Assembly (NCBI GenBank): GCA_029261835.1
Contig: JAJDAO010000026.1
Span: forward strand, 1 to 64,000
Reading direction: 5' to 3'
Length of the DNA stretch: 64,000 nucleotides
Origin: Deltaproteobacteria bacterium
GTDB lineage: Bacteria; Myxococcota_A; UBA9160; UBA4427
Shown here: piece after piece, positions 26,676 to 35,572 of the stretch
Position numbering within the stretch: position 1 is the first letter of the stretch
How the letters are laid out: every line of letters starts with the position of its first letter
Program-made: the position numbers and the translations under genes
The notes under the pieces: model-generated
Seen by the model: only the letters and a program-made list of their open reading frames with translations
Database searches by the model: none
Told to the model about the DNA's origin: nothing

Positions 26676-28115
26676 ATGGCGAATACCAGCTACGAACGCC
26701 TCTCTGCAATGGACGCTTCGTTTCTCGTCTTCGAGACGGAGAGTTGCCCACTGCACGTGGCGGCGACGGCGATCTACGAGGAGGGGCCGCTCAGGCGTGA
26801 AGACGGTGGGATCGACGTTGAAACCTACCGCAGGGCCACGAGAGCGATCCTCCACCGGATTCCGCGCTATCGCCAGAAGCTCCAGTGGATTCCCGTCGTC
26901 GGGCATCCCGTCTGGGTGGACGATGAATACTTCGAACTCGACTACCACATTCGCCACACGAGCCTGCCGCGGCCGGGAAACCTCGAGCAGCTCAAACGGC
27001 TCTCGGCCCGAATCATGGCACAGCCCCTCGACCACGCGAGACCACTGTGGGAGAGCTGGCTCGTCGAAGGACTGGAGGGTGACCGCTTCGCCATCATCAG
27101 CAAGCTCCACCACTGCATGATCGATGGTTCTGCGGGCCAGGAGCTGGCGCAGATCCTGATGTCCTCCGATCCGAATCATCGCATCCCGGAGTCCGTGCCC
27201 GACTATTACCCGCGCCCTGCGCCGAGCGGCGCGGAGCTGCTTCGCGCTGAGGCGGACCGCTACTCGGGGCTGGCTCTACGATCGGTCCGGAGTCTGCTCA
27301 GACTCCCTCGCGAGGCGCGCGCGCTGCGGGCTGAGCTCGAAACGCAGCTCGCCGCCATCAGTCGGGCCTTTCGCTCAGTAAGCGACGCACCGCCGAAGAC
27401 GCCAATCAACGGCAAGAACGGACCTCACCGCCGCTTCGATTGGCTCGACATGCCGCTCGAAGACGTCAAGGCGGTGCGAAGGGGGCTGGATTGCACCGTC
27501 AACGATGTGGTGCTCGCCACGGTGGCAGGCGCCATGCGGGACTTCCTCGTGAGGCGCTGCGTACGTGTCGATGCCATCGGCTTCCGCGTGGCCGCGCCGG
27601 TCAGCATCCGAGCCGAGGGTGAGCGTGGCGAATTGGGCAACCGAGTTTCCCAGTGGTATGTCGAGCTGCCGATCGGCGAGCGGGACCCGGTGGCGCGGGT
27701 CGAACAGATTCGAGCGGCGACGCGTGAACTCAAAGCGTCGAACTCAGCCCTCGACGCGGACGCGATCATGGCCGTGGCAGAGTGGACGCCGACGGTCTTG
27801 ATGACCCTGGCTGGGCGCGCGGCTTCGGGCTCGCCCCCCTACAACCTGATGGTGACAAATGTGCCGGGCCCACAGTTTCCACTCTATCTACAGGGCGCGA
27901 AGATGGTGGCCCAGTACGCGCAGGTCCCCCTCGCAGAGGGCACCGCGCTCGGCGTCGCCCTGGTGAGCTATGACGGCACGCTCTGCTGGGGCTTCAACGC
28001 AGACTACGCGCTCGTACCCGACCTCGACTTTCTGGTGAAGGCGATCGAAACATCCTTCCTCGAGCTGGCACAGTCGGCTGGGGTCGAGATCGAGGGAAGC
28101 AAGGGAGACTCGTGA
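26676..28115 (+). CDS. Wax ester synthase/diacylglycerol acyltransferase (WS/DGAT)
   Basis: 479 residues; ribosome-binding GGGAG just before ATG 26676. MDASFLVFETESCPLHVAA opens the domain; the catalytic HHxxxDG appears as HHCMIDG (His145-His146, Asp150). The C-terminal half has NDVVLATVAGAMRDFL and the NVPGPQFPLYLQGA motif typical of the family. Transfers acyl-CoA to diacylglycerol or fatty alcohols, giving triacylglycerol or wax esters. The stop overlaps the HAD-PlsC start (TGATG). Confidence 0.94.
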   Translation: MANTSYERLSAMDASFLVFETESCPLHVAATAIYEEGPLRREDGGIDVETYRRATRAILHRIPRYRQKLQWIPVVGHPVWVDDEYFELDYHIRHTSLPRPGNLEQLKRLSARIMAQPLDHARPLWESWLVEGLEGDRFAIISKLHHCMIDGSAGQELAQILMSSDPNHRIPESVPDYYPRPAPSGAELLRAEADRYSGLALRSVRSLLRLPREARALRAELETQLAAISRAFRSVSDAPPKTPINGKNGPHRRFDWLDMPLEDVKAVRRGLDCTVNDVVLATVAGAMRDFLVRRCVRVDAIGFRVAAPVSIRAEGERGELGNRVSQWYVELPIGERDPVARVEQIRAATRELKASNSALDADAIMAVAEWTPTVLMTLAGRAASGSPPYNLMVTNVPGPQFPLYLQGAKMVAQYAQVPLAEGTALGVALVSYDGTLCWGFNADYALVPDLDFLVKAIETSFLELAQSAGVEIEGSKGDS

Positions 28116-29533
28116 TGGCAAAGCACGCGGAGCTCACCCGCGACATCGCCCGATCTCCGGCTGGAGCGAAGATCGGCGCCTTCTTCGATGTCGATCGGAC
28201 ACTCCTGGCGGGCTACTCCGGTGTGGCCTTCTTCCAGGAGGGGCTCTCTTCCGGAAAGCTCTCACCGGCCAGCCTTCTGCAATCCACCCTCGCAGCGGTG
28301 CGCTTCGGCCTGCACCGCACCAGCTTCCCATCACTGATCGAAGAGTCGTCCTCCTTCGAAGGACAAACCGCCGAGGAACTCGCAGAGCTGGGCGAGCGCG
28401 TGTTCACGGAGCGGCTGGCAACTGAGATCTATCCCGAGTCGCGCGCCCTCGTGAAGGCGCATCAGCGCAGGGGACACACCGTTGCGATCGTATCCTCCGC
28501 GACCCACTTCCAGGTGGACTCCATCGCCCGCGAGCTCGGGATCGAGCACGTCTTCTGCACGGAGCTGGAGATGGACGGGGGGCGGTTTACCGGCAAGGTC
28601 GTGCGACCCGCCTGCTACCGGGAGGGAAAGGCCGAGGCGGCCGAGAGCTTCGCCAAACGCGAGGGGATCGACCTCGACCAGAGCTACTTCTATAGCGACA
28701 GCCACGACGACATCGCGCTGCTCGAACGCGTCGGTCATCCCAGGCTCGTGAATCCAGACCGCAAGCTCTCTGAGCAGGCCTCAGAGCTCGGGTGGCCCGT
28801 TCATCACTTCAGCAGCCGGGGATGGCCGGGCCTGAAGGAGCTGGCCCGGCTGGGTCTTTCGCTCGGAGCCGTGGGGCCGGCCACCTTGGTCGGAGCGCCG
28901 GTTGCTCTGGCGACGGGCAGCCTGCGAAAAGGGCTCGACCTCGGCGTCTCGACCTACAGTGACCTCAGCACCGCCCTGATCGGTGTCGAAATCCAGGTGG
29001 AGGGCGAGGAGCATCTGTGGTCCCACCGGCCGGCGGTCTTCATCTTCAACCACCAGAGCGGCCTGGACACGCTGTTGATGGCGAAGCTGCTACGCAAAGA
29101 CGTAGTGGGCATCGCCAAGGCGGAGCTTCGCAGCAACCCCATCATGGGGCCAATCCTCGCTGCCATGGGTACGGTGTTCGTCGAACGCGGTAGCCCCGAC
29201 AAGGCAAAGGAGACGATGAAGCCGGCCGTGCACGCGCTACGCGAAGGGCTCTCTATCGTGGTTGCGCCTGAGGGAACACGCAGCCCCACTCAGCGGCTCG
29301 GCTCTTTCAAGAAGGGAGCCTTTCACGCGGCCATGGCCGGGGGCGCACCGATCGTGCCGATCGTCATTCGAAACGCTCTGGACGCGCTTCCCAAGAAGGC
29401 CCTGGTGGCGCGACCGGCGACGATCGACGTCGTGGTCCACCCGCCGATTCCCACGCATGACTGGACGCACGAGGAGCTGGACCTCCGCATCGAAGAGGTC
29501 CGTCGGCTCTACCAGGAAACGCTCGAGGCCTGA
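28115..29533 (+). CDS. Bifunctional HAD phosphatase / 1-acyl-glycerol-3-phosphate acyltransferase
   Basis: 472 residues from ATG 28115 (a GTG one codon earlier is possible). Residues 18-230 are a SerB-like HAD: FFDVDRTLL with nucleophile Asp25 and acid Asp27, IVSSAT, and YSDSHDDIALLE. Residues about 290-470 are PlsC: NHQSGLD (His313, Asp318), GTVFVER, APEGTRSPTQRLGSFKKGAF. The same fusion is known in mycobacterial PlsC. The HAD half could dephosphorylate phosphatidate to supply diacylglycerol to the WS/DGAT (inference); as annotated in homologues it is often named a phosphoserine phosphatase. Confidence 0.93.
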   Translation: MAKHAELTRDIARSPAGAKIGAFFDVDRTLLAGYSGVAFFQEGLSSGKLSPASLLQSTLAAVRFGLHRTSFPSLIEESSSFEGQTAEELAELGERVFTERLATEIYPESRALVKAHQRRGHTVAIVSSATHFQVDSIARELGIEHVFCTELEMDGGRFTGKVVRPACYREGKAEAAESFAKREGIDLDQSYFYSDSHDDIALLERVGHPRLVNPDRKLSEQASELGWPVHHFSSRGWPGLKELARLGLSLGAVGPATLVGAPVALATGSLRKGLDLGVSTYSDLSTALIGVEIQVEGEEHLWSHRPAVFIFNHQSGLDTLLMAKLLRKDVVGIAKAELRSNPIMGPILAAMGTVFVERGSPDKAKETMKPAVHALREGLSIVVAPEGTRSPTQRLGSFKKGAFHAAMAGGAPIVPIVIRNALDALPKKALVARPATIDVVVHPPIPTHDWTHEELDLRIEEVRRLYQETLEA

Positions 29534-29659
29534 GGGGCGGCGCGGTGACGGAGGCTCATGCTCAGGCCGGCAGGCGAAATCGTGGGCAGGCCGGAATCAG
29601 AAGTGCGGCCGCGTCGTCCAGGCTGCCGATCTACTGACCGAAACCACGGAATCGGTTCA

Positions 29660-29788
29660 ATCTACGTCGGCGCATTCATCGTCACCAGTCTGGTGGTCGG
29701 CGGAAAGCTGCTGTTGCTCGCGGCTCGCACCCGGCAACTGCCGGAGTTCACCCTGGGGCTCGGGCTCTTCGCACTGGTCGGGGTGTCC
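29660..29788 (+). pseudogene. Relic: N-terminal segment of a membrane protein
   Basis: The frame reads IYVGAFIVTSLVVGGKLLLL, then AARTRQLPEFTLGLGLFALVG and stops shortly after at TAG. This looks like the first two TM segments of a multi-spanning protein found in related genomes, cut off after about 43 residues. No ribosome-binding site serves it. It joins a minus-strand coding-like fragment at about 29780. Confidence 0.45.
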
Positions 29789-29913
29789 GAGCCCGCCGGG
29801 TAGTCGAAGCATGTGGTCCCGTTGAAATAGGCCGCCCGGAACCACTCGTCCTCGCTGGTGAGAATGTTGTGGATCGAGGACTTGAAAGAGGCAGCATATT
29901 CTCCCGCGCAACG
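29778..29913 (-). pseudogene. Relic: coding-like fragment of unknown family
   Basis: Minus-strand frame after a TAG at 29916-29914 reads YAASFKSSIHNIL, TSEDEWFRAAYF and NGTTCFDYPAGSDTP before running into the antisense of the membrane-protein relic. Residue composition is protein-like and unlike the other frames, but I recognise no family. Presumably a broken gene end. Confidence 0.3.
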
Positions 29914-30083
29914 CTAGCCACACGCGGCCCCTGTCCCGCCAAAGGAAGGACACGCCACCGATGAAGAAGTGGCTGACAACCAATGGGCGAGCTTGGTCGC
30001 GCTGAATCGCGTACCCTTCTCTTCGGGGTTCCTCGCATGCCCCGTGTCGGCATGCCATTCCAACAATGAGAGACGAGGGGATT

Positions 30084-30533
30084 ATGATGAAGACAATGGC
30101 CGCGATACTGCTTCTACTCGTCGCCACAGTTGCAGCAGGTGCGTTCGCTCGAGATGAGGGGGCTGGCGACGTCACGGGGGAGATGAAGATCAATCGCGAG
30201 AAGATGGTCGAGATGCTGGACCTCATTCTCCTCGATAAGGGCTGGGACGTGATCATCGAAGATGCGAAGACTCTAATTGAGCACGCGCGGGTGATCAGGA
30301 ACGTTGATCCGAGTCAATACGCCAAGGGGATGCCGAAGAGCGACTACTTCCCCAGCTACGCGCTTCACCTGGAGTCGAGTTCGTACAACCTGAAGGTCGT
30401 CGCAGAGAACATCGAAATAGAGCGGAGCACCGGGGCCGAGAAGTCGACTCATTTGCGACCGAATGCTGCCGTCTTCTTCGGGCAGATCGTGTCGATGTGC
30501 GTCAACTGTCACGATCGGTTTCGGGAGAGGTAG
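30084..30533 (+). CDS. Small periplasmic cytochrome c with C-terminal CxxCH
   Basis: 149 residues from ATG 30084, after GAGGGG. Signal peptide at 1-21 (MMKTMAAILLLLVATVAAGAFA). The mature part is helical and ends with MCVNCHDRF: haem-binding Cys139, Cys142 and His143. A single C-terminal CxxCH after a helical bundle is the layout of class II cytochromes (cytochrome c'); the sixth ligand is not clear. Periplasmic electron carrier or gas-binding protein. Lies in a lower-GC stretch between gene relics and a transposase relic, so it may have been acquired. Confidence 0.75.
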   Translation: MMKTMAAILLLLVATVAAGAFARDEGAGDVTGEMKINREKMVEMLDLILLDKGWDVIIEDAKTLIEHARVIRNVDPSQYAKGMPKSDYFPSYALHLESSSYNLKVVAENIEIERSTGAEKSTHLRPNAAVFFGQIVSMCVNCHDRFRER

Positions 30534-30785
30534 CTGTCCGTTATCAAGGCCTGTGAGTTACAGGGGAGTCGTCGCACGAAGCCGACCTGCGCCGCCACCA
30601 TCTTCTCTTGTTCAGAGTTCAGCTTGACGACCTCGAGCCGCTCCGAACTTCGTGTGCCACTTGCCCGGCGCTCGGGTTCTTGACCTGTTCCCCGTTTCCT
30701 GACCCGCCCAGAAGCGCGGCTGTACGTCGTCGAAGTATTTCGGACTTGAGATGCTCTGCGCTAAGAGACGGTTTTGGATTCCTTC

Positions 30786-30910
30786 CTAGGCGGCCTTCTC
30801 GGCCAGATACTCCTTCTTCCGTTTCTGCATCGTCTGCCGCTTGATCTTCGCTCGCTCTGGCAGCACCGCATAGTGCCTTCCGAAGTAGACGTCAGCGGGC
30901 GCCCCGCGCG
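30786..30910 (-). mobile_element. Relic of an IS3/IS481-type transposase C-terminus
   Basis: Minus-strand frame GAPADVYFGRHYAVLPERAK, IKRQTMQKRKKEYLAEKAA and stop matches the end of rve-type integrase-domain transposases (TPADVYFGR...ERxxIKxxTxxxR). Only ~40 residues remain; the DDE residues are gone. Nothing else supported in 30534-30957. Confidence 0.65.
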
Positions 30911-30957
30911 GCAGCCTCCTGGCCGCGACCCTCTGCCCGGCATCGCACCGCGTTGAC

Positions 30958-31434
30958 CTAACCGTGGCGAAGCATGCCCCGTGCACAGAGACCTACTCCA
31001 GCGAGCAGGATGAATGGCGCCACGCGGACCAGCAGCGCCGGAACAGTCCCCTGCTTGCCCAGCTTCTCTTCGTACGAGACCAGCAATCGGTCGCTATGTC
31101 TCAGTTCGTAGATGTACCCGGTCGGGCCGAAGAAGAGTCTGTTGTAGTAGACCATTGCCTCCAACTCCTGTCCGGGAGCGAGAGACGAGAGAGTCGCTGG
31201 GGTAGTTCTAATTTCGAGCTTCCTGAGGCCATCGTGAGCTTCCAAGAGCAGTTCAAGCGTGGGTCTCTCGAAACGACCTCCAGAGTCGTGGTGAATGGCC
31301 TTAAGAGTGCCGGAGAGTTTCTCAAGGTCGTCGTACGGAGGAAGCAGAACGAGATGGAAGGATGCACAGATCGCACCAATCAAGAGTGCGAAGATGCCAG
31401 ACTGCAGTGTGCTGTTCGACCAATCGATCGGCAC
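30958..31434 (-). CDS. Hypothetical protein with N- and C-terminal membrane segments
   Basis: 158 residues with a GTG start at 31434 (MPIDWSNSTLQ). TM1 at about 12-32 (IFALLIGAICASFHLVLLPP) and TM2 near the C-terminus (VPALLVRVAPFILLAGVGLCA), with a soluble middle that contains beta-like YNRLFFGPTGYIYELR. Resembles small DUF3592-like membrane proteins in layout, but I cannot assign a family. Base composition is lower in GC than neighbours. Confidence 0.5.
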   Translation of the reverse strand: MPIDWSNSTLQSGIFALLIGAICASFHLVLLPPYDDLEKLSGTLKAIHHDSGGRFERPTLELLLEAHDGLRKLEIRTTPATLSSLAPGQELEAMVYYNRLFFGPTGYIYELRHSDRLLVSYEEKLGKQGTVPALLVRVAPFILLAGVGLCARGMLRHG

Positions 31435-31555
31435 GGTGTATTGCCGTCTTCTCTCGAAACCAAGTCACCAACACGGTCACTGACGCCGTTGATCCCATCA
31501 GGAAACAGAGTCCTTGTGCATCGGCGCGCGCAGACACTTTCAAGGAGAATCCCGA

Positions 31556-31615
31556 GTGGAGAACACCTTCTTCAGATACAAGACGACCATTGGCCCCAAG
31601 GCGGAGCCGCAGCCG
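31556..31615 (+). mobile_element. Possible relic of a DDE transposase
   Basis: The frame reads VENTFFRYKTTIGPK, close to the RVENxFFRYKxIIG stretch near the end of IS5-type transposases. About 20 residues only, no ends visible. Weak by itself but in keeping with the transposase relic 650 bp away. No gene is supported elsewhere in 31435-31685. Confidence 0.3.
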
Positions 31616-31685
31616 TGCCCTGATTCATGCAACAACGCCCCGCTTCGGTGCGCTCTCACAAAACCTCGCAAGTGCCCGTAAGAAC

Positions 31686-31762
31686 TGGCGCCCCCGAGAG
31701 GATTCGAACCTCTGACCTCCGGTTTAGGAAACCGCTGCTCTATCCTGCTGAGCTACGGGGGC
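31686..31762 (-). tRNA. tRNA-Arg (anticodon CCT)
   Basis: Full cloverleaf on the minus strand: acceptor GCCCCCG/CGGGGGC, D-stem GCTC/GAGC, anticodon loop TTCCTAA (CCT), T-arm AGAGG-TTCGAAT-CCTCT, discriminator G and an encoded CCA (31688-31686). Anticodon-stem pair 27-43 reads G-G, a mismatch at the stem base. Reads AGG codons. Confidence 0.97.
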
Positions 31763-32064
31763 GCGGTCGACGAGTCATTCGAAGCCCGCTTGTCTTCGCT
31801 TCCTCGGCGAATTCCCTCAGGAGTCGAAAGTAGCAACTGGTGGAACGCCTGGGACTCACTTCACGGGATCATAGCCGACCCGTCGCGGTCGGTTCTTGGT
31901 CCGCCCCGGCAAGACCGGCCTCGGCCACGAGGGAAGCGAATCGGATAGATGCGAAAGCGCAGAAGGGGGACGCGGTGCGAGATCGCCGCGCCAATCCGGC
32001 GTAAGGCCCTGATCCGAGTGCCTGATCGCGGCTAGCATCGAGCGAGAGGGGAGCCAGTAGCCGG

Positions 32065-34851
32065 TTGCTTTATCTTGCGCTCGCATTGCTCTCGGGGGCT
32101 CCCGCGCTCGTCTACGAGGTCGTGTGGACGCGCGAGGTGGCATTGCTGGTCGGCGGCGAGGTCGAGGCGACCTCCATCGTGCTGGCGATGTTCTTCGCCG
32201 GCCTGGCCCTGGGCGCGCGCTGGCTGGGGGTGTGGGTGGACCGCGCCCGCTCGCCACTGCGCGTCTACGCGACGCTGGAGGCGGCAGCGGGAGTCCTTGC
32301 CGCCCTGGCGTTGATGACCCTGCGGGCCCTGTCGGGCGACGCGTTCTTCGTCCTGCCGCGCTCTCTTCTCCTGCTGCTGTCGGCGGCGATCGTACTGCCG
32401 GCCGCCCTGCCCCTCGGCGGCACGCTGCCCGCTCTGCTGCGCGCAAGCGAAGACGATGTCGCGCGCGCGGCCCGAACGGGTGGCTGGCTCGTGGCAGCCA
32501 ACACGGCGGGCGCGATTCTGGGCGTCGCCGCGGCAGCCCTTGCGGTCCCCGCCCTGGGGCTGCGCGTCACTCTGTTCGCCGCGGCGAGCGCTGCCATCGC
32601 GATCGGCCTCGCCGCCTGGCTGGCCGCACGTGGCGAGCAGTTCCCGCCGTTGCCCAGCGGGCGCGCCGACGCCCCCGCGCGGCTCCCCCGCTGGCCCCTC
32701 GCCGCGGCTGGCTTCGCCGGTGTGGCGACGCTCGCCTACGAGGTGCTGATCGCCCGCATGGCGGCGATCCAGATCGGCTCATCCCTGCTCGCCTGGGCGA
32801 TCACGCTTGCGGTCTTCCTGCTGGGCCTGGCGCTCGGCAACGGCTTGTTCGCCGCACGCGCGGCCGGCAGCCGGACCCCGGCGCGCGACCTCGGGTGGAT
32901 CGAGTGCGCCGCCGCGTTGACAATCGCCGGTGGGGCGATCCTGCTGGCGCCCGGCGCCGCGGCGCGCACCTCCACGGACGCCCGTGGAGCGCTCGTCCTG
33001 CTGCTCGCCGGAGCCCTGCCGCCGGCCGTCTTCATGGGGGGCGCCTTCCCCTTCTTCCTCCGGCTGACGGCACGGCGGCTCGAGCATTTGGGCCGGGCCT
33101 TCGGAAGCGTCAGCGCCGTCAACACCGCTGGCGGTGTTGTGGGCTCCCTCCTCGCCGCCTTCGTGCTGCTGCCTTGGCTCGGCCTCGCGGGTGGCGTGAT
33201 GGCCTGCGCGACGGTGAACGCGGCCATTGCGTGTGCACTCCTGGCGAGCGCCCGAGCCGGCGCATCCGGCGCACGGAGCTGGCTCCCGGCGGCGGCGCCG
33301 GTGCTGCTCTTGTCACTGGCGGCGGCCCCGGCGCTGGCTCCGCCCAAGGCCCCGTCTGGCATGCGAGTCATCTTCGTGGCCGAGGGGCGCCAAGCCACGG
33401 CAACGGTCGTACGAAACGCCGAACGCCGGGACCTCGTGGTCAACGGTGAGGCGCAGGCCTCCACAGCCGGCAGCCCGCGCTTGACGGAAGAGCTGCTGGC
33501 CCTGCTACCGCTCCTGCAGCACCCGCGGCCCGAGCGCTTTCTCGAGGTCGGCTTCGGCTCCGGCGTCACGCTCGCGACGGCCGCACTCTTCGACCTCGAG
33601 CGGATCGAGTGTGCGGAGATCGCCGCCTCCGTGCTCGCCGCCGCCCGCTACTTCGAGCCCGATAACCACGGTGTCGGGCGCGGCCAGGATCCGCGGGTCG
33701 TCATCGAGCGCGCCGACGGGCGTGTGTTCGCCGCCAGACACCGCAACGAGTACGACATCGTGGTGGCCAACACCGTGCATCCCTGGTCGGTGGGCGCGAC
33801 AGGGCTCTATTCGCGGGAGTACTTCACGCGAATCGCCGCCAGCCTGCGGCGCGGGGGCATCGCCGCCCAGTGGATTCCGCTGCAACGGATTCGTGGCGAG
33901 TCGCTGTCGGCGATCCTGCGAACCTTCTTCGCGGTCTTCCCACATGGTGCACTGTGGTGGGGAGCGGAGAACGTAATCGCACTGGGGAGCGATCTCGAGC
34001 TTCCCGAGCTCGACCGGAAACGCTGGGACGAAATGCCCGGGCCAGCGCGTCGGGCCCTGTCGCGGGCGGGTATCTCGCATCTCGACGAGTTGACAGCCCG
34101 GCGCCTGGCCACTGCCCGGGAGGTCCGTGAGGCGCTCGGCGAGGGGCCGGAGCTGAGCGACCACCGGCCACTGCTGGAGTCCATCCAGCTGCGGGAGCAC
34201 AGCACGAGCGACACAGCCGAGGTGCTGGCGGTCGTGGAGAGCGTCGCCCAGCGCGGAGTTCACGGCGACCCACGCGTGGGGGCGATCCTACTCTGGGTCC
34301 AGGCCCGCTCTGCGCGAGCCACCGGCGATGCAGATCGCGCGGACGGCCTCGAACGAATCGCCGAGCAAACCGGCCTGGCGCTAGCGCGGCACTCACGCCT
34401 GGACAGAAGCGTCGGTGAGGGGCGGCGAGCACTCGCCGAACGACGCTTCGACGACGCCCGGCGAACGCTGCGCGCAGTCGTTGCGGAGCGAAGCGGCGAC
34501 CCGCGAGCCCACTTCGGGCTAGCGGTGGGGGCGCTCGAGCAGGCAGACCTCGCTGGGGCTCGTTCCGAGCTCGAGCAACTCGTGGCGCTCGAGCCCAGCC
34601 ACGCCGCCGGCTGGAACCTTCTGGGTGTCACACGTCAGAGACAGGCGGACCAGGCCGGCGCTCGCGAGGCCTTCGCGAAGGCTCTAGCCGCGGATCCCTT
34701 CCTGCCAGAGGCGCTGGCCAACGCGGGGCTCAGCGCGCTCGACGCCGGCGACGGCGATGGCGCGCGGCGCCTGCTGGCGCGGCTGCGCACCCTCTCGGTA
34801 TCGGGTCCCTCAAAAGAGGAAGAGGTCCTGGGCGCCGCAATCCGCCCATGA
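32065..34851 (+). CDS. Membrane-anchored spermidine synthase-like protein with TPR tail
   Basis: 928 residues; TTG start at 32065 with GAGAGGGGAG about 12 nt upstream. Residues 1-440 hold about ten to twelve hydrophobic segments in two halves, each opening with an ALVYEVVWTR/LAYEVLIAR motif, like the MFS-type N-domains of fused spermidine synthases. Residues 460-700 are the methyltransferase-like fold: LEVGFGSGVTLATAA (cofactor loop), CAEIAASVL, DIVVANTVHPW and YFTRIAASLRRGG. Residues about 740-928 form TPR-like helices. True polyamine synthesis is not assured: the polyamine-site residues are not clearly kept, and such fusions are often of unknown role. Confidence 0.82.
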   Translation: MLYLALALLSGAPALVYEVVWTREVALLVGGEVEATSIVLAMFFAGLALGARWLGVWVDRARSPLRVYATLEAAAGVLAALALMTLRALSGDAFFVLPRSLLLLLSAAIVLPAALPLGGTLPALLRASEDDVARAARTGGWLVAANTAGAILGVAAAALAVPALGLRVTLFAAASAAIAIGLAAWLAARGEQFPPLPSGRADAPARLPRWPLAAAGFAGVATLAYEVLIARMAAIQIGSSLLAWAITLAVFLLGLALGNGLFAARAAGSRTPARDLGWIECAAALTIAGGAILLAPGAAARTSTDARGALVLLLAGALPPAVFMGGAFPFFLRLTARRLEHLGRAFGSVSAVNTAGGVVGSLLAAFVLLPWLGLAGGVMACATVNAAIACALLASARAGASGARSWLPAAAPVLLLSLAAAPALAPPKAPSGMRVIFVAEGRQATATVVRNAERRDLVVNGEAQASTAGSPRLTEELLALLPLLQHPRPERFLEVGFGSGVTLATAALFDLERIECAEIAASVLAAARYFEPDNHGVGRGQDPRVVIERADGRVFAARHRNEYDIVVANTVHPWSVGATGLYSREYFTRIAASLRRGGIAAQWIPLQRIRGESLSAILRTFFAVFPHGALWWGAENVIALGSDLELPELDRKRWDEMPGPARRALSRAGISHLDELTARRLATAREVREALGEGPELSDHRPLLESIQLREHSTSDTAEVLAVVESVAQRGVHGDPRVGAILLWVQARSARATGDADRADGLERIAEQTGLALARHSRLDRSVGEGRRALAERRFDDARRTLRAVVAERSGDPRAHFGLAVGALEQADLAGARSELEQLVALEPSHAAGWNLLGVTRQRQADQAGAREAFAKALAADPFLPEALANAGLSALDAGDGDGARRLLARLRTLSVSGPSKEEEVLGAAIRP

Positions 34852-34885
34852 CCTCTTCTGTTTACCGATGTCTCGAGACGCTTCG

Positions 34886-35572
34886 CTATCGGCGACGGCG
34901 CCCCCACCAGCCCATGCCCAACAACCCGCCACCGAGCAGGAGAGCCGTAGACGGCTCGGGAATGAGCGTTCCCTGAACGGTGAAGTTCGTCGCGGAGCTG
35001 ATCATGAAGTTCGCCGTGGCGCCCACAGCCAGGGCGCTGTCCAGCGGCTGATAGGTCACGAAGAGACGCCGACTCATCTCATTCGCCTGCAGATTGGCAT
35101 CGCTGACCCCGTTGAAATCGAAGTCGAAGATTCCCGACAGCGTTGTGAACGTGCCCGCGGTCACGCCATCGGGCGCCTGGCCAGCGTCGAGGCTGAAGGT
35201 TCCGGCACCCCACGGATTGGGGATGATCGGGGTGCTCGCGACACCGATTCCGATCTGGTCGACCGCACTCGAGCCGGTCGAGAGCACCACGCGAACCACG
35301 AAGACGTCCTGCGTCGCGAAATTGATGACTCCCGCCGAGAGCAGCGCATCGACGCTTCCGGACAGATCGAGTTCGGGGTTGATCGACCCGACCACGCCCG
35401 GGTTTCCCGCCTCCGCGCCCGTGATCGCGATGGGGTCACTCAGCGTGAACATCGCGGCGGTCGCGCTGCCCGCGAGGACGAGACAGGACCAGGCCAACAG
35501 GGTGACAACTGCCAACAGCCTTCGTCCTATCCGCTGAGGGCTCTCCGCATTCCGCTTCAACATCTTCAACAT
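34886..35572 (-). CDS. PEP-CTERM sorting-signal protein
   Basis: 228 residues. Signal peptide at about 17-40 (LLAVVTLLAWSCLVLAGSATA). Mature domain is beta-rich with no recognised motif. The C-terminus IPEPSTALLLGGGLLGMGWWGRRRR is a textbook PEP-CTERM tag (PEP, hydrophobic helix, Arg cluster), so an exosortase should cut and transfer it to the surface or exopolysaccharide matrix. AAGGGA lies shortly before the ATG. The ~260-bp upstream region (35573-35832) holds no gene; it is GC-rich and may be a long leader. Confidence 0.9.
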   Translation of the reverse strand: MLKMLKRNAESPQRIGRRLLAVVTLLAWSCLVLAGSATAAMFTLSDPIAITGAEAGNPGVVGSINPELDLSGSVDALLSAGVINFATQDVFVVRVVLSTGSSAVDQIGIGVASTPIIPNPWGAGTFSLDAGQAPDGVTAGTFTTLSGIFDFDFNGVSDANLQANEMSRRLFVTYQPLDSALAVGATANFMISSATNFTVQGTLIPEPSTALLLGGGLLGMGWWGRRRR

